Shown: one piece after another, positions 45,404-54,963 of the stretch
Layout of the letters: each line of letters begins with the position of its first letter
Numbering within the stretch: position 1 is the first letter of the stretch
NCBI GenBank assembly: GCA_019456145.1
Contig: VRUL01000009.1
Span: 62,001 to 126,000 of the forward strand
From: Planctomycetota bacterium
Lineage (GTDB): Bacteria > Planctomycetota > Phycisphaerae > Sedimentisphaerales > Anaerobacaceae
Length of the DNA: 64,000 nucleotides
Direction of reading: 5' to 3'
Program-made: the position numbers and the translations under genes
The notes under the pieces: model-generated
Databases searched by the model: none
The model's input: only the letters and a program-made list of their open reading frames with translations
What the model was told of the DNA's origin: nothing

Positions 45404-47356
45404 CTAAGGTCGCCGGCCGGCTTTGCTTACATCAATCGGATTTATACCGAGCTTGGCCGCAGGTGATTGGGCTGCAAAACTCACATTGCCTTTCTCAAAT
45501 CCGACAAGAAGCGGGTCATCGAACGTATTTCCCTGCTCTGGTTCCAATTGTTCAGAACCTGTTCGGCTGTATCTACTCATCTTGTTGCCCTGGACTTTGC
45601 CTTCGGCGCTATACAGGATATTGCCCTTGAATCTGGTGATGGCATTTGTGTTATCAAATACGATCTTGCCCTTGGCATAGACTATGTTTCTCTCAAAAAC
45701 AAAATCCGAAGATCTTGGAAATGTAAATCTCGCGTCTTCATCGCAGATAAAAACGTTATTGCGGATAGTATTATTTTTAGCCATGTGGTTGTGCGTTGGC
45801 CGGGCGACGCGAAGTGACAGATTACCTTCGACAAGGCAATTCTCGGACCGCTCGTCAAGGTAGTAAGCTGATGAGCCATAGCCGCCGGTATCGGGTATGT
45901 CACGGATGAAGTTGCCCCGCAGCACAAGCCCCTTGCCTGCGAAACAGTAGATGCCGCCGCCGTCGTGCAGTTTCAGCATTGCACGATAAATCAAGTTGTT
46001 TTCGATACGGTTTCTCTCTCCGCCCCAGTTGATGGCCGTGTAGGGTGTGTCGTGGATCTCGTTGTGGCTGATTTGGTTATCTTTGCCGCCTCCCTGAAGA
46101 CCGATGGCACTGGGATAGGTAAGGCCGGCGTCGTGAATGTAATTATTTGTAATTAAAGACCCGGCTCCGCTGAACTTGATGCCGCAGGCGCCGGTGTGAT
46201 GGACGTGACAATTTTCAATACGCAGGTTCTTGCCCGAGACTTTGACACCCTGGCCGCCAACGTTGACGATTTCGAGGTCGACAAGACCGCAATTCTGGCC
46301 GGAGGAAATAGAGACCGCTCCATCGAATCTGCCCGCGCCGAAACCTCCCGCCTTTAGTGGAGTGGTTGTTATCGAGAGCACGAGGCCGCGAATGGTAATG
46401 TTTTTGGCCGGTTTATTCTTGGAACCTCGAATCCGAATGATGGACTCGATGGTCGGTGCAAAAACCTCTGCTTTGCTCATGTCTTCTCCGGGAAGGGGCC
46501 AGTACACTACTTTGCCGGCTGTCCGGTCGAGATACCACTGCCCCGGTTCATTCATCCCCTGGCGAACGTTCCAGACAACATACTTTTTGACTCCGAATGC
46601 ACCCGGCGGGTGACCGGAAGGATTGGCAAAGGTCAGGGTATGGGATTCCGTGTCCATAGCGGAGACCCCGACCAGTGACTCATCCCACATATGATAAACG
46701 GTAAGTTCGGCGTTCTTGATATCCAGTTGGGTGCCGAGGTCCTCGGGGCGGTATTTCAATCTGGTCAGCTCCTCGCTCGTTGGTTTGCGCTTCCATCCGC
46801 CGCCTGTGCTGGTCATCCAGGGTACATCGAAGCTGCTCAGGTGTGTGAAGAAGCCCTTTTCAGGCAGCCGGGCCCGCCGGCAAAAGCGCCCGTTTACAAC
46901 CAGGGCCCGGAAGTCCCACTGTCTCTGCTCGACACCGGGCAGAGCAGCCGAGTAGAATTTCCCTCCGTCCTTTTTCCAGCCCCCCACTTCCCGGCCGCCA
47001 TAGAGAATCACCCTGGCATCCGGTGCCGCTTCTATGCTCAGCCCGGAGTCTTTGTCGGTCAGTACCAGCGGCTTGTTCAGGAAGTACTCCCCGGATTGAA
47101 TGATCACTTTTCGCGGTCGTTTTGTGCCCATCTGTCGTGCTGCATTGCACGCTGCTGTGAGTGTTGCCAATGGATCATCCGTCCGGTCCGCATTGGGCTG
47201 TTTTATTCGTCCCGACCAGGAATCGCTGCCATTTGGAGCAACAAAGAAAGTACCGGCCTTAATGATACTTGAGGCTTTGGATTCATCGGCGCCCAGAGAC
47301 AATATAGGAGCCGGCAGGGCACAGGCTATTAATAAAATGAACCATCTTTTCTTCAA
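45404..47356 (-). CDS. Exported right-handed beta-helix protein (polysaccharide lyase/hydrolase-like)
   Basis: 650 residues from TTG 47356, chosen because AAAGGAG is ideally placed; a start at 47389 lacks a good site. A signal peptide (WFILLIACALPAPILSLG) is followed by FFVAPNGSDSWSGRIKQPN, the usual N-terminal motif of parallel beta-helix proteins, and later repeats such as GVKVSGKNLRIENCHVHHTG and NRIENNLIYRAM. Family members include pectate lyase-like enzymes and glycan hydrolases. The catalytic residues cannot be placed. Its TTG overlaps the TGA of a short upstream coding remnant. Confidence 0.8.
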   Translation of the reverse strand: MKKRWFILLIACALPAPILSLGADESKASSIIKAGTFFVAPNGSDSWSGRIKQPNADRTDDPLATLTAACNAARQMGTKRPRKVIIQSGEYFLNKPLVLTDKDSGLSIEAAPDARVILYGGREVGGWKKDGGKFYSAALPGVEQRQWDFRALVVNGRFCRRARLPEKGFFTHLSSFDVPWMTSTGGGWKRKPTSEELTRLKYRPEDLGTQLDIKNAELTVYHMWDESLVGVSAMDTESHTLTFANPSGHPPGAFGVKKYVVWNVRQGMNEPGQWYLDRTAGKVVYWPLPGEDMSKAEVFAPTIESIIRIRGSKNKPAKNITIRGLVLSITTTPLKAGGFGAGRFDGAVSISSGQNCGLVDLEIVNVGGQGVKVSGKNLRIENCHVHHTGACGIKFSGAGSLITNNYIHDAGLTYPSAIGLQGGGKDNQISHNEIHDTPYTAINWGGERNRIENNLIYRAMLKLHDGGGIYCFAGKGLVLRGNFIRDIPDTGGYGSSAYYLDERSENCLVEGNLSLRVARPTHNHMAKNNTIRNNVFICDEDARFTFPRSSDFVFERNIVYAKGKIVFDNTNAITRFKGNILYSAEGKVQGNKMSRYSRTGSEQLEPEQGNTFDDPLLVGFEKGNVSFAAQSPAAKLGINPIDVSKAGRRP

Positions 47357-47553
47357 TTTCCTTCTCCTTTGACAAATCCGGCCAGCCACACCCTCATCTG
47401 GCCTGTGTCGCGGTGCGCCCGGGCATAGTAACGAATCACGACAAAGTCTTGCTCCTTCGATACGGTATATTTCTCATTTCCTGGCTCTTTCTCCGGTTTT
47501 AACGAATGATGGAAAATTGAGGACAAGCCAGTATCATTTTTAACAAAAGCTGC
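47353..47553 (-). pseudogene. 3' remnant of a protein-coding gene upstream of the beta-helix gene
   Basis: An open frame with no early ATG reads like real protein (TVSKEQDFVVIRYYARAHRD, then MRVWLAGFVKG) and ends in TGA at 47355-47353, overlapping the TTG start of the next gene. An in-frame TAA at 47554-47556 cuts it off upstream. This looks like the tail of a deleted or broken gene that was translationally coupled to the beta-helix gene. A chance frame cannot be excluded. Confidence 0.35.
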
Positions 47554-47657
47554 TTACATAGGAAAGAACAAAATTCCAGCCATTGCTGCTCAGACTAAAA
47601 AAAACGAATTTGCAAAAGGCCTTGCTGCTGCTAATATACTCTCTGTATGAGCTAATA

Positions 47658-47681
47658 CCAATATTAGTCCTTTGATATTGG
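47658..47681 (+). promoter_or_regulatory. Hairpin that would occlude the zupT ribosome site
   Basis: CCAATAT (47658-47664) and ATATTGG (47675-47681) form a perfect 7-bp stem with a 10-base loop. The right arm includes the first two G of GGAG (47680-47683), the likely ribosome site for the GTG at 47690. It may be a regulator binding palindrome or RNA hairpin. Function is inferred only. Confidence 0.4.
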
Positions 47682-47689
47682 AGTTGAAT

Positions 47690-48493
47690 GTGGACGCATC
47701 AGCCAATGTGGGCATATCAGCCAATGTAGGCATAGCTTTAGGCCTTACTGTTTTTGCAGGCCTTTCTACGGGGATTGGCAGCGCCATCGCCTATTTTATA
47801 AAAAAGCCCAAAATAATTTATCTGTCATTCTCCCTAGGCGTATCTGCCGGTGTGATGATTTATATATCTTTCATGGAGCTTCTGCCGGAAGCCACGGAAA
47901 AGGTCGGCCAATTTTGGGGCCTGGCCGCGTTCTTTATGGGCATAGGGGCCATCGGACTGATAGACCTGCTGATACCAGAAAACGAAAACCCACACGAATT
48001 CGCAGGTATTGATGAACCTGCTGCTGTCCAAACAGAGAACTCCCACCTTATGAGAACAGGTCTATTTATGGCCCTGGCTATCGGTATTCACAACTTCCCG
48101 GAGGGATTGGCCACGTTTGCTTCGGCGCTTGGCAGCGTTAAGCTTGGCGTATTCATAGCTATCGCGATTGCGATTCACAATATCCCGGAGGGAATTGCCG
48201 TATCGGTACCTATATTTTATGCTACAGGAAATAAGAACAAGGCGTTCTTCTATTCATTTCTCTCAGGGGTATCGGAACCTGTGGGCGCCATTGTTGGCTA
48301 TTTGATTCTGATGCCGTTTTTGACTTCGGGTGTTCTTGCGGGGCTTATGGCGTTTGTTGCCGGCGTGATGATATACATATCACTTGACGAACTGCTGCCG
48401 ATGGCTCATCGTTATGGCCACGGGCATCTGGTCATCGGGGGGATAGTTACAGGAATGTTCATTATGGCAGTGAGCTTGTTGCTTCTGCCATGA
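47690..48493 (+). CDS. zupT: ZIP-family divalent metal (zinc) transporter
   Basis: 267 residues. GTG 47690 has GGAG 7-10 bases upstream; a TTG at 47672 is an alternative. Eight membrane helices fit the ZIP family, which imports zinc and other divalent cations. The metal-binding motifs IHNFPEGLATF and IHNIPEGIAVSV are both present, in the order typical of ZupT, with MELLPEA and LDELLPMAH. A histidine-rich loop is not seen. It stands alone with a possible regulatory hairpin upstream. Confidence 0.92.
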   Translation: MDASANVGISANVGIALGLTVFAGLSTGIGSAIAYFIKKPKIIYLSFSLGVSAGVMIYISFMELLPEATEKVGQFWGLAAFFMGIGAIGLIDLLIPENENPHEFAGIDEPAAVQTENSHLMRTGLFMALAIGIHNFPEGLATFASALGSVKLGVFIAIAIAIHNIPEGIAVSVPIFYATGNKNKAFFYSFLSGVSEPVGAIVGYLILMPFLTSGVLAGLMAFVAGVMIYISLDELLPMAHRYGHGHLVIGGIVTGMFIMAVSLLLLP

Positions 48494-48541
48494 TCCTGAA
48501 AGGTTCGTGGTGGAACTTGTGTTGTGTTCGACGGTACAGTA

Positions 48542-49501
48542 TCAGGACGGTTTTCTGCTCTCCCGGCAGAATGTGCCCATCAGCGTCATCGCCTCATTCA
48601 TTCTTTCGGGGGAGCCGTCCATCTTAGCGTAGGCGTCAACCAGTTTCAGCAATTCCGGGTCGGGGTCAACCTGCCCATAGTGATGTGCGACGTTAACTAT
48701 GGCCGTATCAAGGCCGTACTCCATTGCTTTGGCAACATACGCCCTGCAGACGCCTATTTTTCGGCCCGGCAAATCACGGACGCAGTTGCTTACGCCAAGT
48801 GTGCAGTGTACTCCTTCCATCATCGCATCGTTCGTAATCTTCTTTATTGTCTCGAACGCCCTATAGGTATAGCCCGGCACACCCGGCTCCATCGGCATAT
48901 CTATCGCAAGGGGAAATACCGTCGAATCGAAGAAAATATCGCCGGGCTTAAAACCATTTTCGCCGACGGCTTTTTCGAAAATCTGTTTTGCCAGACCATA
49001 AAGCTCGTCGACCGAGTGCGAACCGCCCGGACCGGTGGCTTTATCTTCACTGACTAAAAGGCCGATGAACGCGTAGTCAAAATCCTTCTTTAGCGGCAGC
49101 ATAGCCTCCATCGTATACGTCTTGACCGAATTTATAAGCGGCTGCTTGACCTCCTTCTCGGTATTGTACCATTCTTTCAGGCCGGCTCTGAGAACATCAT
49201 CGTTACTGCTGTCGATGCAAATCGGCACGCCATTACTCCATTTATGGATCATCCTGACATATTCGACCATTATATCAACAGTGACCTGTGGGTCATCCTC
49301 TCCAAAGGCGTCAAGATTAACCGCGATGTAATCAGCGCCATCGGCTGCCTGCGATTCAATCAGGCCCTTGATATAGTCAAGAGGCTCACTGGCCGCAGAA
49401 TATGCTTCAGGGCCGAGCTCAACCAACTGCTTCATTTCTTTGCCGGTCTTCGGGATTGAAGCGTGGATTGATTCACCGATAGTAATCAACGAGGTTTTCA
49501 C
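48542..49501 (-). CDS. Pterin-binding (methyltetrahydrofolate/DHPS-like) enzyme
   Basis: 319 residues from GTG 49501 with GGAAGG upstream; the ATG at 49564 is not favoured. The barrel shows YIAVNLDAFGEDDP, ICIDSSNDDVLRAGL, and FFDSTVFPLA, typical of the pterin-binding superfamily that includes DHPS and methyltetrahydrofolate:corrinoid methyltransferases (AcsE/MetH-like). GVSNCVRDLPGRK fits the methyltransferase group. It could pass a methyl group to a corrinoid protein, which is not encoded here. Confidence 0.8.
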   Translation of the reverse strand: MKTSLITIGESIHASIPKTGKEMKQLVELGPEAYSAASEPLDYIKGLIESQAADGADYIAVNLDAFGEDDPQVTVDIMVEYVRMIHKWSNGVPICIDSSNDDVLRAGLKEWYNTEKEVKQPLINSVKTYTMEAMLPLKKDFDYAFIGLLVSEDKATGPGGSHSVDELYGLAKQIFEKAVGENGFKPGDIFFDSTVFPLAIDMPMEPGVPGYTYRAFETIKKITNDAMMEGVHCTLGVSNCVRDLPGRKIGVCRAYVAKAMEYGLDTAIVNVAHHYGQVDPDPELLKLVDAYAKMDGSPERMNEAMTLMGTFCRESRKPS

Positions 49502-50304
49502 AGTATGATCCTTCCGAAACAAATATCTGTGGCTGATTGTACAGAGCACTTGGTTTTCTGGCAAGAAACAATCACCATTTCTTCACCGCCGGTAAAAAAC
49601 TTTTAGACCGGATTAATCCGATGGGGCGGATTCGTCAAAGAAGGGGGGATTCAGCCTCTCAATTTGTGCACGTTTTCTTTTTTCTATGCGCTATTTGCCC
49701 AGAACTGTTTATGGCCTGTATTCACAAAGACTTATATATTTTTTGGCACTACATTGTTAAACAGCGTGTCCGCCAAATTCGGCCTTGTGGGCACTTCAGC
49801 CTTGTGGACAACCTGTTGAAAACTCAAATTCTGCTCTTTTACGCTTCTTCTTGATATTCCCATGCATACAAACAGAAATCGATATCATTTTTTACCACCA
49901 CCGCTCCTATTCAGCGAAAACCGAAGTTTATTGTTCGTAAGTCACTTGCAGCAAACAAATTACGTCCACACTCCCAGAATCATCTCCCAAAATTGTATTT
50001 ATAAACTGATTTTTGGACTTACCGTATAGCGAGACTACATGAAATTTATAGGAATTTGTCAAAAAGGTGCATCGTTAGTGGATAATTCGTAGAAAACCTC
50101 ACCTGAAGGTGTAGGAAAAACGCAAATTCCCGCTGAGGGATTACCCGCCAAAGCAGCATACCTCAAACGTCCAATCATTGTCTTGTCTCCTCGAACCGTA
50201 CTCAGTCTTACCAATAGTAGTCGGTCACGACTCAGTTAGCATGCGTCATTCCCTACATGCCGCGATTTCCCTTCGACTGCAGCAGGGCGCACACAACCTT
50301 CACA
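49502..50304. other. About 800-bp intergenic region
   Basis: Contains a perfect 12-bp palindrome CGGATTAATCCG (49609-49620), a TTGTGGACAACCTGTTGAAAA segment near 49802, and one plausible small gene at 50059-50178. A 105-codon frame at 49537-49854 has no protein-like features and is not annotated. No tRNA or other RNA recognised. Confidence 0.5.
50059..50178 (-). CDS. Possible small protein (39 aa)
   Basis: ATG 50178 is preceded by GAGGAG eight bases upstream, a strong site. The peptide starts MIGRLRYAALAGNPSAG and ends with ELSTNDAPF before TGA (50061-50059). The composition is protein-like, but it is short and may be the start or tail of a decayed gene. Function unknown. Confidence 0.4.
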   Translation of the reverse strand: MIGRLRYAALAGNPSAGICVFPTPSGEVFYELSTNDAPF

Positions 50305-51357
50305 CTAATCCAACAGCCATTTCCGCTTGAGCAAAATCGGCCGCTCACTCACACTCCCAGGGCTTCCGACCATGCCTGCCATTGAGCCGTCGTTGTTGAT
50401 GTCACTCACTGCGATTTGCTCCGACTCCGATCGCCCATATTTATTGAGCTTGATTACCCGCCCCAACCGCGTTCGTAAGAAGTACCAGGATGCTCCAATA
50501 TGGAAGATCTCTGGCTTCTTCTGTCGCCCGATGATTTCGCCTGAATCGTTCATTTTGACAGACACTGCCACCGGCCAAAGTCGAAGCGGTGCCACCCCCG
50601 AAAGTCCAAGCGATTTGACTCCGGCACCTTTCTCCCAGATAAAAACGTCCATATCCTTGTTTTTGTGCAAAAAAATGCCCGCAACCTGTCCGGCGTTATT
50701 GATGCACGGAACAGCACCATGGGAGTGGGGGACTGCAATATCTACCATCCCACCTACCCGATCCCAATAGAAACCTCGACCAACCACCTCACCTTTATCG
50801 TTGATGCCATAAGCATAGCTATTCCCTCCTCCGAGAGTCCCTAAGTCTCTCATTCCTTGGTTGGCATCCCATATGAAGGCATGGGTCTGGTCCTCAGTGG
50901 TTTTTGAAAAACCCACAATCTGACCCTTATTATTGATCGCCATGGCCATGCTCATGCTTCCGCCAAGCGTCCCCAGATCAGTCATGCCCGCCTCAGGCTC
51001 CCAGACAAAGGCGTGCACGGGGCCCTCGGCCGTTTTCGCCCACCCGACTACCTGCCCGCGATCATTTATCCCAGACGCCATGCTGCGCCACCCCCCAAGA
51101 GTCCCTAAGCCTCTCATTCCTTGGTTTGCATCCCATATGAAGGCGTGCTTAAGAAAATTGACCTCGTACCATCCTACAACCTGCCCCACATTGTTCAGTG
51201 CGGTAGCAGCTCCGGCCGAACCACCCAGCGACCCAAGCTCGACAACCTCGTAATCAAACTCCTCATTCGGGTATTTTAGCCATAACCACAAAATCGCAAG
51301 GATTACACCCAGTGCGACGATCCCAAGTACTATCGCCCTGTTCGTCTTCTTTTTCAT
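50305..51357 (-). CDS. Membrane-anchored HAF-repeat protein
   Basis: 350 residues. A single N-terminal helix (about 8-28) anchors it. The rest has repeats of the HAF type: HAFIWDANQGMRDLGTLGG, HAFVWEPEAGMTDLGTLGGS and NNKGQIVGFSKT, at about 42-50 residue spacing. Such repeats occur in extracellular proteins of unknown function. It is 186 bases downstream of the DUF5010-like gene's stop. Confidence 0.82.
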   Translation of the reverse strand: MKKKTNRAIVLGIVALGVILAILWLWLKYPNEEFDYEVVELGSLGGSAGAATALNNVGQVVGWYEVNFLKHAFIWDANQGMRGLGTLGGWRSMASGINDRGQVVGWAKTAEGPVHAFVWEPEAGMTDLGTLGGSMSMAMAINNKGQIVGFSKTTEDQTHAFIWDANQGMRDLGTLGGGNSYAYGINDKGEVVGRGFYWDRVGGMVDIAVPHSHGAVPCINNAGQVAGIFLHKNKDMDVFIWEKGAGVKSLGLSGVAPLRLWPVAVSVKMNDSGEIIGRQKKPEIFHIGASWYFLRTRLGRVIKLNKYGRSESEQIAVSDINNDGSMAGMVGSPGSVSERPILLKRKWLLD

Positions 51358-51543
51358 TACTCAAACCTCTGACTTCTTAGTGTACACAACAAGGCAGACC
51401 ATCAACGTAACACTTGGCGGCAACCAAAACAAATACAATCTTTTTGTTCTTGCTTATTTTCACCGTATAACCTGCTACTCTACCGAGACACGGAGCCGAC
51501 CTCCCAAGCCAAAACTGCCGCATATCAGATCTCAATCTACAGT

Positions 51544-53121
51544 TTACCTCGTCTTCGACAGCTCGACCATCTTGACGGCAAGTGTCAAATCACCGCCCAA
51601 AATGGCAATACGAAAGTCGGTGCCGTTGCACCGATTCATGAAGCGGCATTGGAGTAGCGTGAATTTCGCTGTTTTCCATTTCCCGCTCCTGCCAACCGAG
51701 ATGTTACCAGCAGGCCTAAAAGCACCTCCAACCGGACCAATTTGGGGATTTGTGTTGTCATATTCCAGATTGAAGGATGAGCATCCGGAGTCCCGGTAAG
51801 TAACTGATACTGAAACAGTCCGGTCATACAATTCGTAAGCAAATGCATCATCTACATTGAAGTAAAGATAACGGTTATTGCCCGACTCTGAATTCGAAGC
51901 TGAGACAGCCGCTTTTGTATTTCCTAACATTTGGGTTTTCCAGACACCATCGCCGCTGCTTGGGCGAAGTTTAAGACCTTTGGGTTGGCCAGGTTCCCAG
52001 GTAACAGAATTAGCATCATTATACGAACCGGCGGAACGGAGCCTTGTTTTCGCCCGCCACATATCGGCGAAAAGACGAGTCAGGACTATATAGCTTCGAC
52101 CATACTCACGGGAATCGGCAATATCGGTACCCTCGTGCCATTCGTTCCACGTCTCGACGTGCACCATCCAGGGCCTGTATTTCGGATTGAGCTGCAGCGC
52201 CTTCAACCATCGCTCAATATACGTCTGGCCGTCGCGCCGCTCGACGATAAGCTCTGTTCTGCCCGGTACTGCACTGTGGTCATAACCAGGCCCGAGAGAA
52301 ACGGTCCGCCTGTAGATAAGCGGCCCGTTGACCGCGCCGCCCCACGAATACGATGCATCGGCCTGGCCCAGCCAGCCCGGCTGTTTGACTAAGAATACAT
52401 CTGTGCCGAAGTCCTTTTTGAATCTGTCTCTTACATAATCAAGCTGTTTCGGACCCTGCTTTTTTGCAAAGCTGGCCGAATAAAGGAAAACAATCGGCTT
52501 GCCGTCTACGCGGGCCCACTTCGAGGGAGGAATCAGGCTGAAAAAATCCCGTATCGCTGTATAGAACCACTCTTTTCCGAAATCAGTTGACAAATCGACG
52601 TGATAACCTCTCCCGTCCTTATTGAAACCGTTCCATTTGAGTATTGACGTATCGAAAAACAGACCGATCGCGGGCGGGTGTTGTCCTTCCTTCTCCAAAG
52701 CGTCGTGTGCCTCCACCAAAGGCCCCAGCCCTACAAAACTCCACCCATCGTATTTTCCCGGAACACCCCAGAAGACCGGCATCAGGAAATCTATTCCCGC
52801 CGCAATCATATCCTGTAACTGCTGCTTATGCCAGGGAGCCCGCTTATAGCTGATGCCCTTCATATCGGCCGGGTGCGTTGTTAGTGCATCCGTACCGTCA
52901 CCATCAATAATATGAATCTTTGTGTCGATGTCATACCAATAGAAATACGATGTTCCAACAATCGGCTGACCCAATTTGTACGAATCGGCGCTTTTATGGT
53001 CTCTTGCCCGCAATGGGAAAAACTTCCCCGAAGGTTTTTTGGGCAGCTTGTCATCGGCTGTAAGTGTTCCGCAAAGTGCACACAGCAGCAATATCGATAC
53101 ATGTTTACTTTTGAGGTTCAT
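51544..53121 (-). CDS. Exported GH99-like (DUF5010-type) glycosidase
   Basis: 525 residues from ATG 53121, which has GGAGG a few bases upstream. Signal peptide (VSILLLCALCGTLTADDK). The barrel begins YFYWYDIDTKIHI and ends with VETWNEWHEGTDIAD: the EWHEGT motif holds the two catalytic glutamates in GH99 enzymes. A C-terminal beta-sandwich (about 370-520) may bind carbohydrate. GH99 members cleave alpha-mannosides internally. Paired with the next upstream gene, which starts 30 bases away. Confidence 0.75.
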   Translation of the reverse strand: MNLKSKHVSILLLCALCGTLTADDKLPKKPSGKFFPLRARDHKSADSYKLGQPIVGTSYFYWYDIDTKIHIIDGDGTDALTTHPADMKGISYKRAPWHKQQLQDMIAAGIDFLMPVFWGVPGKYDGWSFVGLGPLVEAHDALEKEGQHPPAIGLFFDTSILKWNGFNKDGRGYHVDLSTDFGKEWFYTAIRDFFSLIPPSKWARVDGKPIVFLYSASFAKKQGPKQLDYVRDRFKKDFGTDVFLVKQPGWLGQADASYSWGGAVNGPLIYRRTVSLGPGYDHSAVPGRTELIVERRDGQTYIERWLKALQLNPKYRPWMVHVETWNEWHEGTDIADSREYGRSYIVLTRLFADMWRAKTRLRSAGSYNDANSVTWEPGQPKGLKLRPSSGDGVWKTQMLGNTKAAVSASNSESGNNRYLYFNVDDAFAYELYDRTVSVSVTYRDSGCSSFNLEYDNTNPQIGPVGGAFRPAGNISVGRSGKWKTAKFTLLQCRFMNRCNGTDFRIAILGGDLTLAVKMVELSKTR

Positions 53122-53151
53122 AACCTCCTCCTTCATTTCAATCAAATTGTT

Positions 53152-54924
53152 TTATTGGCGAACCTGTGTCGCCACGAAATCAAAAATGTCATACAGCAGG
53201 GCTTCGGCGTAAGGGCCGTTGAGCAAGCCAAACCAGGTGTAGATAACCCGGCCCCCGCTTTTTATCTCGGCATAGGCAACAGCGTCGCCGAGATACTTGC
53301 CCTGACCATCGTGCAGTCGCAGCAGCGAGGTATGTTTAGTATCTTTACCGGCAAAGAACGGCCTCCAGCGTTGGTCTCCCGATGTGGGAAATGGAAACTG
53401 CTCCGGCACGTGGCGCAGATACCGCTGTGGCTGCACGAAACGCAGTTTAGAATCCTGTTGCGGTTTTTCCCATGCACCTTGTATGTTCAGGCCAAACCGG
53501 CCGCTGCGGCTCACCGTTTTATTGTTCTGGTCATAGTAGAAAGGCCACGGAAGTCCCGGCAAAGCCCCAAGACAGCCGCCAGCTCTCAAGTAACTGACCA
53601 GCGCATCATCGACGTCGCCGGTTTTGCGGACAGTACTGCGATAATGTTCCCCTGAACAATACAACAAAACAGGATATTTTTGGGGCGTAAGATTACCTCC
53701 CACAACGTCATCCCACGTCAGAACATCCATCGCCACGCCCAAATCCATGAGCCACCAAAAGGCCATCGAACCGGCGCCGGGCAAAACGCCGATTCGTAGT
53801 TTCTCGAACTTCTTACGCAATTGAGCTTTCTCCTCGATTGAAAAACCGCCGGAAGTAACCTGGCGACGGGCACTGCGTTTTTTGGCTTTGAAGCGTTTGG
53901 AATACTCACCGGTAAGTTCAAGATACTCGTGTTTGTATTCAGCGGATGGCTCGATTTCACTTCCCTCGTGCCATTCGTTGAAGCTGGTAATCAGTATCCA
54001 GTGCGGGTTTGCCTTGATGGCTTCTTCCCATTGGGCGCGATAAAGCTTGGTGTTGTAGCGCTCCACGGCAAGGCCGGGTTTGCGGATTTTCGTATCATCA
54101 TAGCCCGGGATCACCGTCAAAGTGCTTATCTTCCCTGCCTCATCAGCTAATTGCACCCACGACCGGTAGGTCTGGCCAGCCCACTTGCGCGCAGCGGCGG
54201 GATTGAGCCCCCGAAGCTGGCCTGCGGTGTTATAGGTATGAACGCCGTCGAAAATACGGGCCGAGCCATAGCTGAACTGGTCGCCAATTGCCGTAATGCC
54301 TTCTTTGTACTCCTCGTTGACCAGCTCGATGGCCTTGAGCCAGTCCGTCAGCCCAAGTTCCTGGAGCGTGCGCCCATATATAAATACCACCGGCTTACCG
54401 TTGACCCTAAGGTGAGCGGCGTGCTTTCCGTATTTATTTAAGACCTTGATGATATCGTCAGCGGCCGACTTTGGCGTCTGTGGCCTCGGCACGCTTTCGT
54501 AGTAGATGCAGGCCGTAAGCCCGTGTTGCCGGCAGCTATCGAGAATCTTGCCCATCGCACGGTCGCAGAAACTACCGTGGCCCCACCAACTTACAATTAA
54601 CGTATCTATCCCGGCACGCCTGGCCCATCGGCAGTGCTGGTCTATCAGTTTCGGGTCGTGCGAGTCGTAGGCCCCAAGTGTCGGATAATGGGTACTTTCC
54701 TGGATGTCTTTATTCGCTGCGTCAATACGGCCCCAGTGCACCGTCCTGCCCGCGCCGCCCGGCCCATCACGCGTGCCGTACCAGGGATAATAAAACGCCA
54801 TAACCTTGTGGGAAACGGTGTTCTCACGCAAGCCTTCGGCGTTTAACGGCATACTCATCTGCAACGCCACGGTGAGGGCGATAAGCACAAATAATGAAAT
54901 GCCGATGCGGTTGTCTCTGTGCAT
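53152..54924 (-). CDS. Exported GH99-like glycosidase with GATase-1-like domain
   Basis: 590 residues. Signal peptide (about 8-28). The barrel starts VMAFYYPWYGTRDGPGG and ends SFNEWHEGSEIEP, which keeps both glutamates of the GH99 EWHEG motif. From about 360 onward lies an alpha/beta domain (YPVLLYCSGEHY, AGGCLGALPGLPWPFYYD), resembling the GATase-1-like domain found next to some beta-galactosidases. The likely substrate is an alpha-mannoside. First gene of the GH99-like pair. Confidence 0.78.
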   Translation of the reverse strand: MHRDNRIGISLFVLIALTVALQMSMPLNAEGLRENTVSHKVMAFYYPWYGTRDGPGGAGRTVHWGRIDAANKDIQESTHYPTLGAYDSHDPKLIDQHCRWARRAGIDTLIVSWWGHGSFCDRAMGKILDSCRQHGLTACIYYESVPRPQTPKSAADDIIKVLNKYGKHAAHLRVNGKPVVFIYGRTLQELGLTDWLKAIELVNEEYKEGITAIGDQFSYGSARIFDGVHTYNTAGQLRGLNPAAARKWAGQTYRSWVQLADEAGKISTLTVIPGYDDTKIRKPGLAVERYNTKLYRAQWEEAIKANPHWILITSFNEWHEGSEIEPSAEYKHEYLELTGEYSKRFKAKKRSARRQVTSGGFSIEEKAQLRKKFEKLRIGVLPGAGSMAFWWLMDLGVAMDVLTWDDVVGGNLTPQKYPVLLYCSGEHYRSTVRKTGDVDDALVSYLRAGGCLGALPGLPWPFYYDQNNKTVSRSGRFGLNIQGAWEKPQQDSKLRFVQPQRYLRHVPEQFPFPTSGDQRWRPFFAGKDTKHTSLLRLHDGQGKYLGDAVAYAEIKSGGRVIYTWFGLLNGPYAEALLYDIFDFVATQVRQ

Positions 54925-54963
54925 TAGAGGCTCCTTGACTTCATAATTTAATTGGCCAAATGG

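Noticed and set aside
49802..49822. TTGTGGACAACCTGTTGAAAA, resembling DnaA-box-type sequence
   Set aside because: Only one near match; no dnaA, gidA or dense box array nearby, so an origin is not supported.
49537..49854. 105-codon frame in the 800-bp gap
   Set aside because: Irregular composition, no ribosome site.
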